Assembly: GCF_001950255.1 (NCBI RefSeq)
Contig: NZ_BDJK01000055.1
Location: 185,551 to 249,550 of the forward strand
DNA from: Carboxydothermus pertinax
GTDB taxonomy: Bacteria > Bacillota > Z-2901 > Carboxydothermales > Carboxydothermaceae
DNA length: 64,000 bases
Direction of reading: 5' to 3'
A program made the position numbers and the translations under genes. Shown here in pieces: positions 50,954 through 60,982 of the stretch; the first letter of the stretch is position 1; each line of letters opens with the position of its first letter. Under the pieces are notes generated by a model. That model ran no database searches and was not told where the DNA came from. It saw only the letters and a program-made list of their open reading frames with translations.

Positions 50954-51632
50954 TATTTTTCACCTCAAACTTATACCCTACTCCCCAGACAGTTTTAATA
51001 TACGAAGCTGCATCTTTTAGTTTTTCCCTTAAGCGGGTTATGTGAGTATCTACTGTTCGCGCCTCACCAAAATAATCATAGCCCCAAACATTGGTCAAAA
51101 GCTGTTCCCGGGAAAGTGCTTTTCCGCGATTGTTAACCAAATATAGTAGGAGCTCAAATTCTAATGGAGTTACCAATATTTCCTCCCCGTTAACTCTTAT
51201 TTCCCGGGCCTCGGGATAAATTTCTAAAATCCCAAACTTGAGGGCTGAATTTGGCTCCATTTCAGGGTTAGTAATTGTTCGTCTTAGTACCGCTTTAATT
51301 CTGGCAATTACTTCCCTGGGACTGAAGGGTTTAACCACATAATCATCTGCCCCCAGTTCTAATCCTAAAATTTTATCAATTTCCTCTCCCCGGGCAGTTA
51401 ACATGATGATTGGAACCATGGATTTTTTACGTATTTCTTTTGCTACCTCCATACCATCAAGTCCCGGAAGCATCAAGTCAAGAATAATTAAGTCTACATT
51501 GCTCTCGGAAAAGCGTTTTAAAGCCACTTCTCCATCCTGAGCTTCGATAACTGTAAACCCTTCTTTTTCTAGGTAAAGTTTTAATACATTCCGGATTTTT
51601 TCTTCATCATCAACCAGCAAAATTTTTTTCAT
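50946..51632 (-). CDS. OmpR-family response regulator
   Basis: From the ATG at 51632 (GGGAGG 6 nt before) the protein has 228 aa. The receiver has VDDEE (7-11), the phosphoacceptor Asp52 in LIILDLMLPG, and the conserved TARGEE and KPF. The C-terminal winged helix (LTPLEFELLLYLVNNRGKALSREQLL and RTVDTHITRLREKL) is of the OmpR/PhoB class. It is transcribed with the sensor kinase that follows. Targets are not evident. Confidence 0.93.
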   Translation of the reverse strand: MKKILLVDDEEKIRNVLKLYLEKEGFTVIEAQDGEVALKRFSESNVDLIILDLMLPGLDGMEVAKEIRKKSMVPIIMLTARGEEIDKILGLELGADDYVVKPFSPREVIARIKAVLRRTITNPEMEPNSALKFGILEIYPEAREIRVNGEEILVTPLEFELLLYLVNNRGKALSREQLLTNVWGYDYFGEARTVDTHITRLREKLKDAASYIKTVWGVGYKFEVKNSD

Positions 51633-51665
51633 TGCCATCCTCCCGTAAAATTCTACTTTTCTTTC

Positions 51666-51674
51666 ATTATAGCA
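51666..51674 (-). promoter_or_regulatory. Extended -10 promoter of the response regulator gene
   Basis: The minus strand reads TGCTATAAT, an extended -10 (TGN plus TATAAT), 34 nt before the start codon. No good -35 is visible. Confidence 0.55.
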
Positions 51675-51700
51675 TAAAAAAAACCTCGCGAAAGCGAGTT
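51675..51700 (-). terminator. Terminator upstream of the response regulator gene
   Basis: The minus strand forms AACTCGC/GCGAGGTT with a TTTC loop and one bulge, followed by eight Ts. It likely ends the transcript of the yraN side. The 130 nt between it and yraN hold no gene I can see and are AT-rich. Confidence 0.65.
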
Positions 51701-51832
51701 AGGCAAACAGGATAATATTTAAATGTGCTTTAGATTTTTGTTTATTTTATCAAATCATAAATAAAATTTCTAGCTAAAAATTCCTGTTTTTAGTTTTTCC
51801 AATTTACCATCCACCTGTTTTTTTCATTAAGA

Positions 51833-52189
51833 CTAAAAGTCTATAACATTTTGGTAATGATTTAGCAAAAAACCCTTTGCCGTTCGCTCTATCCCAATTA
51901 AATCTACTCGAGGTTGTAAATGATAAAGATAATTTTGGTGAATGTAAACTTTAATTGCTTTTTTTAAAGCAGCTTTTTTTTTCTTACTTACCGTTTCCGA
52001 TGGTGTACCATAAGAAATATCCGAACGATATCTTACCTCAATAAATACCAAAAACTCTCCCTCTTGGGCAATGATATCTATTTCCCCACCGCGAATTTGA
52101 TAATTTCTGTTGAGAATTTGATAACCTTTTCTTTCCAAATACTGTTCGGCTAACTCTTCCCACTTTTGACCTAACTCTCTTCGATTCAT
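51833..52189 (-). CDS. yraN: YraN/UPF0102 family endonuclease-like protein
   Basis: The protein has 118 aa from the ATG at 52189 with GGAGGG upstream; a TTG four codons earlier overlaps the ribosome site. RRELGQKWEELAEQYLERKGYQILNRNYQIRGGEIDIIA and FIEVRYR hold the nuclease-fold GEIDII and EVR residues of the Holliday junction resolvase-like UPF0102 family. It is thought to act in DNA recombination or uptake, without proof. In many Firmicutes yraN follows rnhB; here the nuo operon lies between. Confidence 0.9.
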   Translation of the reverse strand: MNRRELGQKWEELAEQYLERKGYQILNRNYQIRGGEIDIIAQEGEFLVFIEVRYRSDISYGTPSETVSKKKKAALKKAIKVYIHQNYLYHLQPRVDLIGIERTAKGFLLNHYQNVIDF

Positions 52190-52209
52190 TTTTCCCTCCA
52201 AAATGTAAT

Positions 52210-52237
52210 AAACGGAAAGCCAAAAGGCTTTCCGTTT
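52210..52237 (-). terminator. Terminator or hairpin at the end of the nuo operon
   Basis: A perfect 12-bp stem (AAACGGAAAGCC with GGCTTTCCGTTT, AAAA loop) overlaps the nuoN stop codon. The T run after it on the minus strand is poor, so termination may be partial and yraN could be read through. Confidence 0.7.
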
Positions 52238-53666
52238 ACTTAATAAACAATTTGGCCGCTTCCTGGGCTATTTTTGCCAACGGAGTTGGGTAAAATCCCA
52301 GGATAATGGTAGCAACCATTGTAATGATCAATGTAAAATAAATTGAATTTGAGAGTGGTATTGGAGTTTTATCTTCCGGTTCATCCCGAAACACCACTAA
52401 TACTACCCGCAAATAATAATACACTGATACCATACTCATAACTAACGCCAGCAAAGCAAGCCAGCCCCAGTTCTTAATTATCGGGAAGAATAAATAAAAC
52501 TTTCCGGCAAACCCTGCTAGTGGTGGTATCCCAGCCATAGAAAGGAGCGAAACAACTAAGACCGCTGCCATAATCGGTGAACGTTGGGCAAGGCCAGCAA
52601 ATTCCCGAATTTCTTCTTTTCCTGTTACATTTTCATAAACCGTTACAACCGTAAAAGCCCCAATAGTGGCTATAAGATAGACAGCTAAATAAAACATCAT
52701 TGCTTTAATACCGGCAAAATCTACAGCTAAAAAACCCACCAAAATATACCCTGCCTGAGCAATACTTGAATAGGCAAGCATGCGCTTTAAATTAGTCTGT
52801 GGAATCGCTACCAAGTTTCCAACCACCATGGTAAGAGCAGCCAGGGTTGCCAAAAGTCCAACCCAATGTTCCCGTATTCCAGGGAATGCTAAGTAGAAAA
52901 ACCGTATGAAGATAGCAAAGGATGCTGCTTTAGACCCAGTTGCTAAAAAGGCAGTAACAGGGGTTGGAGCTCCTTGATAAACGTCCGGTGCCCACATATG
53001 AAAAGGTACTGCAGAAATTTTAAAGGCAAATCCAGCCAGTACCAAAACCATCCCCAAAACAAAGGCTGGGGTTACACCATTAGTTTTAACCATTAAGGCA
53101 ATATCAGCTATGTTTAGAGTTTTGGTGAGACCGTAGAAAAGGGACAAACCATAAAGCAGAACTGCTGACGATACTCCCGCCAAAATGAGATATTTAATTC
53201 CCGCTTCAGCCCCAATAGCCGAGTCTCGTTTGTAGGAAGCGAGAATTATAAAGGAAATAGTCATAAGCTCAAGGCCAAGGTATAGCGTCAGGAAATCAGT
53301 AGCGGACACCAAAACCATCATACCTAAAACTGTGAATACAGCAAAGACGAAAAACTCACTGTAATATCCTATTTTTTCCATATACCTTGGGGCAATGGCT
53401 GTTACAAACACCCCGGATAATAAGGCTAAGGCCTTAAAAAACAGGGAAACTTTATCAACCTGATACATGCCTTCAATGGCCATTCCCGTATATTTCCAGG
53501 CAACAGGCATATACAGCAAAATACCTAAAAGTCCAATAGTCGATAAATAACCGATACCTTTTTGTAAATTCCGGGGGGTAATTAACGCTAACACAAAGAG
53601 AAGTATTCCCAGTGATAAAACTAAAATTTCAGGAACAAGTAAGAGATAATTTATATTAACGCTCAT
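52236..53666 (-). CDS. nuoN: Complex I subunit NuoN
   Basis: This antiporter-like proton-pumping subunit has 476 aa and about 14 helices. It carries the Lys and Glu residues of pump subunits in [30 protein letters not shown] (broken helix TM7/8) and [18 protein letters not shown]. It is last in nuoABCDHIJKLMN, 0 nt after nuoM. NuoN, M and L are paralogues from Mrp antiporters. The typical length supports an intact protein. Confidence 0.94.
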   Translation of the reverse strand: MSVNINYLLLVPEILVLSLGILLFVLALITPRNLQKGIGYLSTIGLLGILLYMPVAWKYTGMAIEGMYQVDKVSLFFKALALLSGVFVTAIAPRYMEKIGYYSEFFVFAVFTVLGMMVLVSATDFLTLYLGLELMTISFIILASYKRDSAIGAEAGIKYLILAGVSSAVLLYGLSLFYGLTKTLNIADIALMVKTNGVTPAFVLGMVLVLAGFAFKISAVPFHMWAPDVYQGAPTPVTAFLATGSKAASFAIFIRFFYLAFPGIREHWVGLLATLAALTMVVGNLVAIPQTNLKRMLAYSSIAQAGYILVGFLAVDFAGIKAMMFYLAVYLIATIGAFTVVTVYENVTGKEEIREFAGLAQRSPIMAAVLVVSLLSMAGIPPLAGFAGKFYLFFPIIKNWGWLALLALVMSMVSVYYYLRVVLVVFRDEPEDKTPIPLSNSIYFTLIITMVATIILGFYPTPLAKIAQEAAKLFIK

Positions 53667-55187
53667 TTAAAACTTCCCCCCTATCGCCATTGTTGCACCT
53701 AACTTGGCCAGGATAGGAGCGACTCCGCTATTAACCATATCCATGATTAAAAACGGTAGCACGCCACCAGCTATTAAGACAAAACCTAAAACCACCAAAG
53801 GAACAAGTTCTGCACCCCGAATATCCTTCAGGTGGTCATATTCTTCCCGCCGCGGACCAAATAAGGAATACGCCAGCGCCCGCAACACGTAGAGGGCAGT
53901 GATAATAACCCCAGCGATAGCAATTACTGCAAGAACCTTGGGAACAATTACATCACTTTTCCATATACCAACAAACACTGTAAATTCAGGAACAAAGCTA
54001 ATTAATCCCGGAAGGCCAAGAGATGCCATCCCAGCCATTACAAGACCTATTGCTAATTTCGGAGTTTGATGAGCAAGCCCGCCTAAATCTGGAATATAAC
54101 GGGTATGAGTTTTTTCATAAACAAATCCAATCATCGAAAAGAATAAAGCTGCCATTACACCATGGGCAAACATGTTAGCAACTGCTCCGTTAATCCCAAT
54201 AATATTGAGGGAAGCAATACCTAAAAGCACGTACCCCATATGGCTAACCGAGGAATAACCAACCACATACTTCAAATCTTTTTGGGCCAAAGCCACTAAA
54301 GCTGCGTAGGCAACGTTTATAGTAGCAAGAATAGCAATAATTGGTGCCCAGTATTTTGCCCCATCCGGAAGTAAGAAAAGCCCAATTCTAATTAAGCCGT
54401 AGCCACCAATCTTTTTTAAGACCCCAGCGTGGATCATCGAAACCGCCGTTGGTGCCCCAGCATAACCGTCTGGAGACCAGGAGTGGAACGGCCACATCGA
54501 AAGAAGCGAACCAAAACCAAACAGTAAAAAGGGGAAAATAGTGATTTGAAACTCTTTGGGAAAGACCACCTTTGATAGAGCCTCAATATTCATTGTTGGG
54601 TAGCCCAACAGGTCGATGCTCTTCACATAAAGGGAAATTAAACCAAAGAGCAAGAACGCACTACCAATTAATAAGTAAATGGTAAGTTTCATACCAGCGT
54701 ATTCTTTTGTAACCCTTTTTGAACTTCCCCAGATTACTACCATAATATAAATTGGTATAACCACTACTTCATAGAATAATAAGAATATAAACAGGTCTTG
54801 GGCAATGAAAGTACCCATTACCCCAGTTATCAGAAGTAAAAATAGTATAAAGAAGTCTTTGGGACGATTATTGACGTTCCACGATGCAAAAATTGCTGCA
54901 AAGCCCAAAAGATTAGTTAATACTAGCATCGGCAAGCTTAAGCCGTCAACGCCCAAGTAATACTGTACCCCTAAATCAGGAATCCAGTTGTATTTTTCCA
55001 CAAACTGAAAACCACCTTTGGCAATATCATAACCAAAGAACGCATAAAGGGATAAGGATAGTGAAATAAACATAGCAAAAGCCGCAACAGCTTTAATGGT
55101 TTTATGCTCGTCTTTGGGAATAAAAGCTATTACCAGAGCACCAATTACCGGGGCAAAAAGCGTCGTTGTTAATAACGGGAAATGCAT
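53667..55187 (-). CDS. nuoM: Complex I subunit NuoM
   Basis: This 506-aa, 14-helix proton-pumping subunit has LLFYEVVVIPIYIMV with the conserved Glu of helix 5, MWPFHSWSPDGYAGAPTAVSMIHAG, and KDLKYVVGYSSVSHMGYV. Its start overlaps the nuoL stop by 1 nt, and it abuts nuoN. The sequence is NuoM rather than NuoL because it lacks the C-terminal lateral-helix extension. It ends with a short hydrophobic tail. Confidence 0.94.
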   Translation of the reverse strand: MHFPLLTTTLFAPVIGALVIAFIPKDEHKTIKAVAAFAMFISLSLSLYAFFGYDIAKGGFQFVEKYNWIPDLGVQYYLGVDGLSLPMLVLTNLLGFAAIFASWNVNNRPKDFFILFLLLITGVMGTFIAQDLFIFLLFYEVVVIPIYIMVVIWGSSKRVTKEYAGMKLTIYLLIGSAFLLFGLISLYVKSIDLLGYPTMNIEALSKVVFPKEFQITIFPFLLFGFGSLLSMWPFHSWSPDGYAGAPTAVSMIHAGVLKKIGGYGLIRIGLFLLPDGAKYWAPIIAILATINVAYAALVALAQKDLKYVVGYSSVSHMGYVLLGIASLNIIGINGAVANMFAHGVMAALFFSMIGFVYEKTHTRYIPDLGGLAHQTPKLAIGLVMAGMASLGLPGLISFVPEFTVFVGIWKSDVIVPKVLAVIAIAGVIITALYVLRALAYSLFGPRREEYDHLKDIRGAELVPLVVLGFVLIAGGVLPFLIMDMVNSGVAPILAKLGATMAIGGKF

Positions 55188-57118
55188 TATTTACCACCTC
55201 CTAAAAATAGCGATGCATAGGAGGCATCACCAAAGGCAAAATAAAGGGTAATTACCAAAATCGCCAGGAAAATAACTAAGGCATAATTCTGGAGGCTTCC
55301 GGTAGTGGTAAAACGTAACACTGCTCCAGACCCCCGGGTTAAAGCACCAATACCATTAACAATTCCATCCACAATATATAGGTCAAACCAGTATAAAAGC
55401 TTGCCTAAGCCATCTACAACCATTTGGTTAAACCATAAATAAATTTCGTCAATGTAATACTTGTTATAGGAAAGTTTATAAAGTATTCCGGCTCTCTCAG
55501 CCACTTTATCAGGATCAATAGCTTTTTTCAGATACATCAGGTAAGCAAGACAAATACCAGCCAAGGCCACCAAAACTGAAACTCCCATTAAGATGTAGTC
55601 CGGTTCTGCATGGTGATATTCACCCATTCTGACCCAGTAACCAAACCCTCTTTCCAACCAGGGAAGACCAACCCAGCCACCAACGATGGAAAAGAAAGCC
55701 AGAACAATTAAAGGTAGACGCATATTCCAAGGAGCCTCATGAGGATGATTTTCCGGTTTCTCGGGCCCAAAAAAAGCCGTGAAAACTTGCCTGAACATGT
55801 AAAAGGCCGTTAAAAAGGCAGTTATTAGGGCTAACCAGAATAAAGGTGTGTAAATACCTGGAGCTTCGTGGGCTGCTTCCTTAACTACCAGCAAAATTTC
55901 ATCTTTACTCCAAAAACCAGCAAAAGGTGGTATGCCAGCTATAGCTAAGGCTCCAATAACAAAGGTCCAGGTAGTCCAGGGCATTTTCTTGTAAAGACCA
56001 CCCATTTCGTGGATATGTGCCTTATCGTGTAAAGCATGGAGCACGGAACCTGCTCCTAAAAACATTAAAGCTTTAAAGTAAGCATGGGTCATCAGGTGGA
56101 ACATTGAAGCTGTTAAGCTAGCTGCCCCTAACGCTAACATCATATAACCCAGCTGACTTATGGTTGAATAAGCTAAGATTCGTTTCATTTCCGTTTGGGT
56201 CAGAGCGATAGTTGCTGCAAAGAAAGCAGTAAATCCACCAATTATTGCTACCACATGCATAGCTGTGGGCACAGCTTTAAAGAGGAAGAGAATCCGACCT
56301 ACCAGATAAACCCCTGCCACAACCATAGTTGCAGCGTGAATTAATGCACTGACCGGGGTAGGGCCTTCCATAGCATCGGGAAGCCACACATGTAAGGGAA
56401 ACTGTCCGGACTTTCCGATAGGCCCTAAAAATAATACCACTAAAACTAAGGTTAAAGTTCCAGCGGAAACATAATCTTGAAAGTGAGCTGCTTTTTCGGC
56501 AAGTTCATTGATGTTTAAAGTTCCAAATATAATTTGTAAAGACAAAAGTCCAATCAATAAACCAAAGTCCCCAACCCGGGTTGTAATAAAAGCCTTTTTT
56601 GCAGCTTCCCGGGCAGAATCTTTATAAAACCAAAAACCAATTAACAAATAGGAACAAAGGCCAACTAGTTCCCAGAACACAAACATCTGTAATAAATTAC
56701 TCGAAAGAACAAGCCCTAACATTGAAGCGGCAAATAAGGAAAGATAAGCATAAAAACTTGAAAAGCCCGGATCTCCTTCCATATAGCCCAGAGAATAAAT
56801 TTGCACCAATGACGCCACTAAAGTTACCACCCACAGCATCATTGCCGAAGTCGGGTCCAGCATTATTCCAACATCTATCCTAAGCCCAGGCATTGAAAAC
56901 CAACGGGTAGAATAAATCATCGATTTTTCAATAAGTTCCGGTTGCGTATAAACTCCATAAACTACTGCTAAAGCTAAAACAAAGGAGGTTAGAATCATTA
57001 ATATGGAAAAAGTCGAACTTGCTTTGGGCCAGGGCCAGAGTAAAATGGCAATAACCGCAAACGATAATGCTGGGAGGAGTGGAATCAACCACGCGTTGTG
57101 CATTGCAAACTCTACCAT
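55187..57118 (-). CDS. nuoL: Complex I subunit NuoL
   Basis: This largest pumping subunit has 643 aa. Core antiporter helices include VFWELVGLCSYLLIGFW, FPLHVWLPDAMEGPTPVSALIHAATMV and MKRILAYSTISQLGYMMLALG. The C-terminal part from about residue 560 (NKYYIDEIYLWFNQMVVDGLGKLLYWFD) forms the long lateral helix seen in complex I. It starts 23 nt after nuoK with TAGGTGA upstream. All expected regions are present. Confidence 0.95.
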   Translation of the reverse strand: MVEFAMHNAWLIPLLPALSFAVIAILLWPWPKASSTFSILMILTSFVLALAVVYGVYTQPELIEKSMIYSTRWFSMPGLRIDVGIMLDPTSAMMLWVVTLVASLVQIYSLGYMEGDPGFSSFYAYLSLFAASMLGLVLSSNLLQMFVFWELVGLCSYLLIGFWFYKDSAREAAKKAFITTRVGDFGLLIGLLSLQIIFGTLNINELAEKAAHFQDYVSAGTLTLVLVVLFLGPIGKSGQFPLHVWLPDAMEGPTPVSALIHAATMVVAGVYLVGRILFLFKAVPTAMHVVAIIGGFTAFFAATIALTQTEMKRILAYSTISQLGYMMLALGAASLTASMFHLMTHAYFKALMFLGAGSVLHALHDKAHIHEMGGLYKKMPWTTWTFVIGALAIAGIPPFAGFWSKDEILLVVKEAAHEAPGIYTPLFWLALITAFLTAFYMFRQVFTAFFGPEKPENHPHEAPWNMRLPLIVLAFFSIVGGWVGLPWLERGFGYWVRMGEYHHAEPDYILMGVSVLVALAGICLAYLMYLKKAIDPDKVAERAGILYKLSYNKYYIDEIYLWFNQMVVDGLGKLLYWFDLYIVDGIVNGIGALTRGSGAVLRFTTTGSLQNYALVIFLAILVITLYFAFGDASYASLFLGGGK

Positions 57119-57141
57119 ATTTTCACCTACCCTCTAAAAGG

Positions 57142-57450
57142 CTACCATTTTAAGAAATTAAAATCATCTAAAGATATAGTTTCTTTATTTCTGTACATTG
57201 AGATGATTATACCAAGACCAACTCCTACTTCTGCTGCAGCTACGGCAATAACAAAAAGCGCCATGAGCTGTCCGTAAAAACCGTCAACACCAATATATTT
57301 ATTGATAGCAATTAAATTTAAATTTACGGCATTTAACATAATTTCAGTAGATACCAGCACAGCAATGGCATTTTTCTTGGAAAGAACTCCAAATAAACCA
57401 ATAGTAAATAACACAGCACTTAAAAGCATGTAATGAGTTAAAGTAATCAT
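57142..57450 (-). CDS. nuoK: Complex I subunit NuoK
   Basis: This 102-aa protein has three helices. MLNAVNLNLIA and the conserved glutamates in STEIMLNAV and AAAEVGVGLGIII take part in proton transfer in NuoK. It overlaps the end of nuoJ by 4 nt, typical of tight Nuo operons. Confidence 0.94.
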   Translation of the reverse strand: MITLTHYMLLSAVLFTIGLFGVLSKKNAIAVLVSTEIMLNAVNLNLIAINKYIGVDGFYGQLMALFVIAVAAAEVGVGLGIIISMYRNKETISLDDFNFLKW

Positions 57451-57956
57451 TTCTGCGGCTTCACCTCCAGAGCCAAGATAATGGCACCAATTAAGGCCAC
57501 TAATAGTAAAATCGCCGCAACCTCAAAAGGAATAACAAATTTTCCAAACATCAAATCAGCAATTTTATTAATAGCCATTGGATCCACCTGGGGATGATCG
57601 GCTAAGTTCCATGGAGTTTTAACTAACACCCAGGACAATCCTAGAAAAATTAAAAGGCTTAATATTGCTCCGGGGACGGTTTGACGGTTAAAAAGATTAG
57701 TTTCATGCAAATCACTTCTCTTAGTTAACATAACCGCAAAAACAACCATAATTGAGACTGCACCAGCATAAACCACCAGCTGTACCCCTGCCAGAAAACC
57801 GGCATCAAGCATAAGGTAGGTTACGGCCATTAACACAAAGGTCGCTGCTAAAAACAAAACACTGTGAACAATATTTCTCATAAACACAACCCCAAGGGCC
57901 GAAAAAATCAGTAAAAAAGCTATTACCGCAAAGCTTATTAACTCACCACTAAACAT
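57447..57956 (-). CDS. nuoJ: Complex I subunit NuoJ
   Basis: This 169-aa, five-helix subunit has MRNIVHSVLFLAATFVLMAVTYL and FLAGVQLVVYAGAVSIMVVFAVML, the latter with the pi-bulge helix important for coupling. It overlaps nuoI by 8 nt and nuoK by 4 nt. Confidence 0.93.
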   Translation of the reverse strand: MFSGELISFAVIAFLLIFSALGVVFMRNIVHSVLFLAATFVLMAVTYLMLDAGFLAGVQLVVYAGAVSIMVVFAVMLTKRSDLHETNLFNRQTVPGAILSLLIFLGLSWVLVKTPWNLADHPQVDPMAINKIADLMFGKFVIPFEVAAILLLVALIGAIILALEVKPQK

Positions 57957-58362
57957 TCTCGCTCCCCTCCCCAGTTGTTAACTCTTCTTTTTTAAAAAGA
58001 GTTAACTTTACATCTTCTAATTTATACTTTGCTAATTCGTACTCCTGATTAAAAACGATGGCATTAGTGGGACAAGCTTCAACACAAAGGCCACAAAAAA
58101 GACAGTATTTCATTTCCATTTCATAGGAAGCAAGTTTTCGCTTATTATTTTCGTCTTTAACGCTTCCTACTTTTATTACTTTATTTGGGCAAGCCTGCTG
58201 GCATAACCCGCAAGCAATACATTTCTCGCTGTGGAGGGTGAACGAGCCATGAAACCTTGAAGGTAGAGTTTCTCTTTGTTCTGGATATTGTAAAGTTACT
58301 GGTTTCTTCCATAATTCCTTAAAAGTAATTGCTAGCCCCTTTAACAATCCAGTTCCATTCAT
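57949..58362 (-). CDS. nuoI: Complex I subunit NuoI (2x[4Fe-4S] ferredoxin-like)
   Basis: This electron-wire subunit links NuoB to upstream clusters. From the ATG at 58362 it has 137 aa; the in-frame GTG four codons earlier is part of the AGGTGGTGA ribosome site. Two ferredoxin motifs are present: CIACGLCQQACPNKV and CLFCGLCVEACPTNAI. With no NuoEFG in the operon, this subunit or a soluble ferredoxin docking near it is the likely electron entry. Confidence 0.94.
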   Translation of the reverse strand: MNGTGLLKGLAITFKELWKKPVTLQYPEQRETLPSRFHGSFTLHSEKCIACGLCQQACPNKVIKVGSVKDENNKRKLASYEMEMKYCLFCGLCVEACPTNAIVFNQEYELAKYKLEDVKLTLFKKEELTTGEGSENV

Positions 58363-58367
58363 TTTTA

Positions 58368-59420
58368 TCACCACCTAATCATCCGGTAAAGATACAGTCC
58401 AAAGCCTGTAATAAAAATATTTACTAAAGATAATGGTAAAAGGAACTTCCAGGCAAAATTCAACATTTGGTCTATCCGGATTCGCAAGAAAGTCCAACGG
58501 GTCCACATGAATAATGTAATCACCAGATACATTTTGAGGAAAAACCAGAGCCACGACGGAATAAATGTCCACCCAAAAGGTGCATTCCAGCCACCTAAAA
58601 AGAGTGTGGTAACCATCATTGCCGCGATCATAAAATTGGTGTACTCAGCCAAAAAGAAGAGAGCAAAGTTCATTCCGCTGTATTCAGTATAAGGCCCGGA
58701 TATAATTTCTGATTCCCCTTCTACCAGGTCAAAGGGAGTTCTTTTGATTTCCGCATTTACCGCAATAAAATAAATTAAGAAACCAACAGGCTGTAAAAAG
58801 ATAAACCAAACTTTTTGTTGAGCGGCAACGATATCTGATAACTTCATAGACCCAACCATCATAACTACACTAATCATTGCCAAGATAACTGGCATTTCAT
58901 AGCTCAACATCTGAGCAACGGAGCGCATTGCCCCTAAAAGAGAGTATTTACTATTTGACGACCAACCGGCCATCCATAAAGTAATAGTTTCCAGAGAAGT
59001 AACTGCTACAATGTACAAAATACCTAGATTTAAATCGTAAGGAACCATCCCTTTACCAAAAGGAATTACTAAAAATAGCATAACGGGAATGGTAAATATT
59101 AAAACTGGTGCCAGCAGATAAGGCCAGCGGTCAACGTTGCTGGGTACAAAAATTTCTTTAGCAAAAAGTTTCAAGGTATCCGCCACTGTTTGAAATATAC
59201 CCCGCGGGCCCACACGATTAGGCCCTAAACGCGCTTGCACCCAAGCTCCAAATTTTCGGTCATAATAAATTAAAAAGAGGGCATTTAGAAATAAAAATGC
59301 CAAAACTCCAACAACCGCCAACAACATTAAGATTACATCGGTTACCAGTGGCAATAAATGCTGACTTTCAAGCCAGGTTCTTAAACCTTTTGCAATTCCC
59401 ACAAATAAATTTTCACCCAT
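58368..59420 (-). CDS. nuoH: Complex I subunit NuoH
   Basis: This 350-aa membrane subunit forms the quinone cavity. RKFGAWVQARLGPNRVGPRGIFQ, the acidic loop FDLVEGESEIISGPYTEYSG, and WTRWTFLRIRIDQMLNFAWKFLLPL are conserved. It lies 23 nt after nuoD. The charged loop that meets NuoB/D is intact, so a working quinone site is expected. Confidence 0.95.
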   Translation of the reverse strand: MGENLFVGIAKGLRTWLESQHLLPLVTDVILMLLAVVGVLAFLFLNALFLIYYDRKFGAWVQARLGPNRVGPRGIFQTVADTLKLFAKEIFVPSNVDRWPYLLAPVLIFTIPVMLFLVIPFGKGMVPYDLNLGILYIVAVTSLETITLWMAGWSSNSKYSLLGAMRSVAQMLSYEMPVILAMISVVMMVGSMKLSDIVAAQQKVWFIFLQPVGFLIYFIAVNAEIKRTPFDLVEGESEIISGPYTEYSGMNFALFFLAEYTNFMIAAMMVTTLFLGGWNAPFGWTFIPSWLWFFLKMYLVITLFMWTRWTFLRIRIDQMLNFAWKFLLPLSLVNIFITGFGLYLYRMIRW

Positions 59421-59443
59421 AGACTCTCTCCCCTACTGTCAAA

Positions 59444-60541
59444 TTAACAGTCCACATCACCTAAAACCACGTCAATGCTTGCAAAAATTGTAATAAAGTC
59501 AGCTAATTTAGTTCCAATTAATAAATCCCGTAACATTCCTATATTAATATAAGAAGGCCTTCTTACATGCATCCGGTACGGCTTGGTTGAACCGTCGCTG
59601 ACAATATAGTAACCAAGGATTCCTTTAGGTGCCTCCACCTCATGGTAGGCTTCACCAACCGGTGGTTTAATTACTTTTGGTACTTTAGCCATTATTGGTC
59701 CTTCAGGAATCATCTCCAGCGCCTGTTCAATTATTTTAACCGATTGCCTGATTTCAGCAAGTCTTAAATAGAATCGATCCCAGCAATCACCTTTTGAGCC
59801 AGTTGGTATATCAAAATCAAAGCGATCATAAACACTGTAAGGACGATTCTTCCTTAAATCAAATTTAAAACCCGAAGCTCTTAAGTTTGCACCACCCCAT
59901 CCCCAGGCCAAAGCCTTCTCCACAGATACCGGTGCAAGACCTTTAGTTCTGGCAATAAATATTTCGTTTCCGGCTAAAAGTCCTTCTTCCTCGTCAGCCC
60001 CTTCTAGGATTTTGGGAAGATATTCTTTAGCCTTTTCAATAAATCCCTCGGGTAGGTCGTCAGCCACTCCACCTATCCGCATAAAGCTAAAGGTCATTCG
60101 TGAGCCAGAAAGCATTTCTAAAAGTTCTAATACTAACTCCCGGTCCCGAAATGGATACATCCAGCCTGTATAACTTCCCATATCCAAAGACATACTGGCT
60201 AAAAAGACGTGGTGGCTGGCAATCCGGGAAAGTTCTGTGGCAATGACTCGAATAAATTCAGCTCTTTCGGGTACTTCAATCCCCATCAACTTTTCTACAG
60301 TTTGCACATAGCCCAAATTGTAAGACATAGCGCCAAGGTAATCCATGCGATCAGTATACGGAATTACCTGGGTGTAAGTACGATCTTCAGCTAATTTCTC
60401 AATGCCCCGATGTAAATAACCAACCACCGGTTCAGCATCGACAATTGTTTCCCCGTCTAACTTTAAGATAATCCGAAACACACCGTGGGTACTGGGGTGC
60501 TGCGGGCCAACGTTTATCGCTATTTCCTGGGTTTTTAACAT
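59444..60541 (-). CDS. nuoD: Complex I subunit NuoD
   Basis: This 365-aa quinone-site subunit is related to [NiFe]-hydrogenase large subunits. [22 protein letters not shown] holds the quinone-binding His loop, and [32 protein letters not shown] and [19 protein letters not shown] follow. It ends [13 protein letters not shown], close to the usual DVVFGEVDR. NuoC and NuoD are separate genes here (not fused), 12 nt apart. No Ni-binding cysteines, as expected. Confidence 0.95.
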   Translation of the reverse strand: MLKTQEIAINVGPQHPSTHGVFRIILKLDGETIVDAEPVVGYLHRGIEKLAEDRTYTQVIPYTDRMDYLGAMSYNLGYVQTVEKLMGIEVPERAEFIRVIATELSRIASHHVFLASMSLDMGSYTGWMYPFRDRELVLELLEMLSGSRMTFSFMRIGGVADDLPEGFIEKAKEYLPKILEGADEEEGLLAGNEIFIARTKGLAPVSVEKALAWGWGGANLRASGFKFDLRKNRPYSVYDRFDFDIPTGSKGDCWDRFYLRLAEIRQSVKIIEQALEMIPEGPIMAKVPKVIKPPVGEAYHEVEAPKGILGYYIVSDGSTKPYRMHVRRPSYINIGMLRDLLIGTKLADFITIFASIDVVLGDVDC

Positions 60542-60553
60542 TTAAATCCACCT

Positions 60554-60982
60554 CTACCTGTTGGATTGAACCTTAAAATCCTTCCTTAAAGGAAAACCTT
60601 CAAAATCTTCGCCTAAAAAGACGCGGGTTAAATTGGGATGATTTTCAAAAATAATTCCCATTAAATCATATACCTCCCGCTCCTGCCAGTCGGCCGATGG
60701 CCAAAGGGAAAAAGCTGAAGGTATTCTGGGATTGTTTCTATCAATGCTTGTTTTCACAGTAATGATGTCATAATTGTTTAAAAATGACTCAAGATGGTAA
60801 ACTACTTCAAATCTCTCCGGAGGATAATCTACCGCAGTTAGATTATTTAAGAGTTCAAACCCCATGTTTTTTATCTCTTCTAAGACTTTTAACAGTTCTT
60901 CTACGTGGACAATAATTGCCTCGTTATTAAGTTCTACATTATATTTTCCCTGTAAACGGTTAAACACCTCATTGATATTCAT
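60554..60982 (-). CDS. nuoC: Complex I subunit NuoC
   Basis: This 142-aa protein is the 30-kDa-type subunit. FELLNNLTAVDYPPERFEVVYHL, the IPSAFSLWPSADWQEREVYDLMGIIFENHPNLTRVFL region and FPLRKDF are family signatures; only short parts are quoted as evidence. It is short, near the lower end for NuoC, with a reduced N-terminus. Its ATG overlaps the nuoB stop by 1 nt. Confidence 0.92.
   Translation of the reverse strand: MNINEVFNRLQGKYNVELNNEAIIVHVEELLKVLEEIKNMGFELLNNLTAVDYPPERFEVVYHLESFLNNYDIITVKTSIDRNNPRIPSAFSLWPSADWQEREVYDLMGIIFENHPNLTRVFLGEDFEGFPLRKDFKVQSNR

Noticed and set aside
51700-51832. Riboswitch upstream of the response regulator gene
   Set aside because: The region is AT-rich with no conserved core of a c-di-GMP, cobalamin or SAM riboswitch that I could find; only the terminator hairpin stands out.
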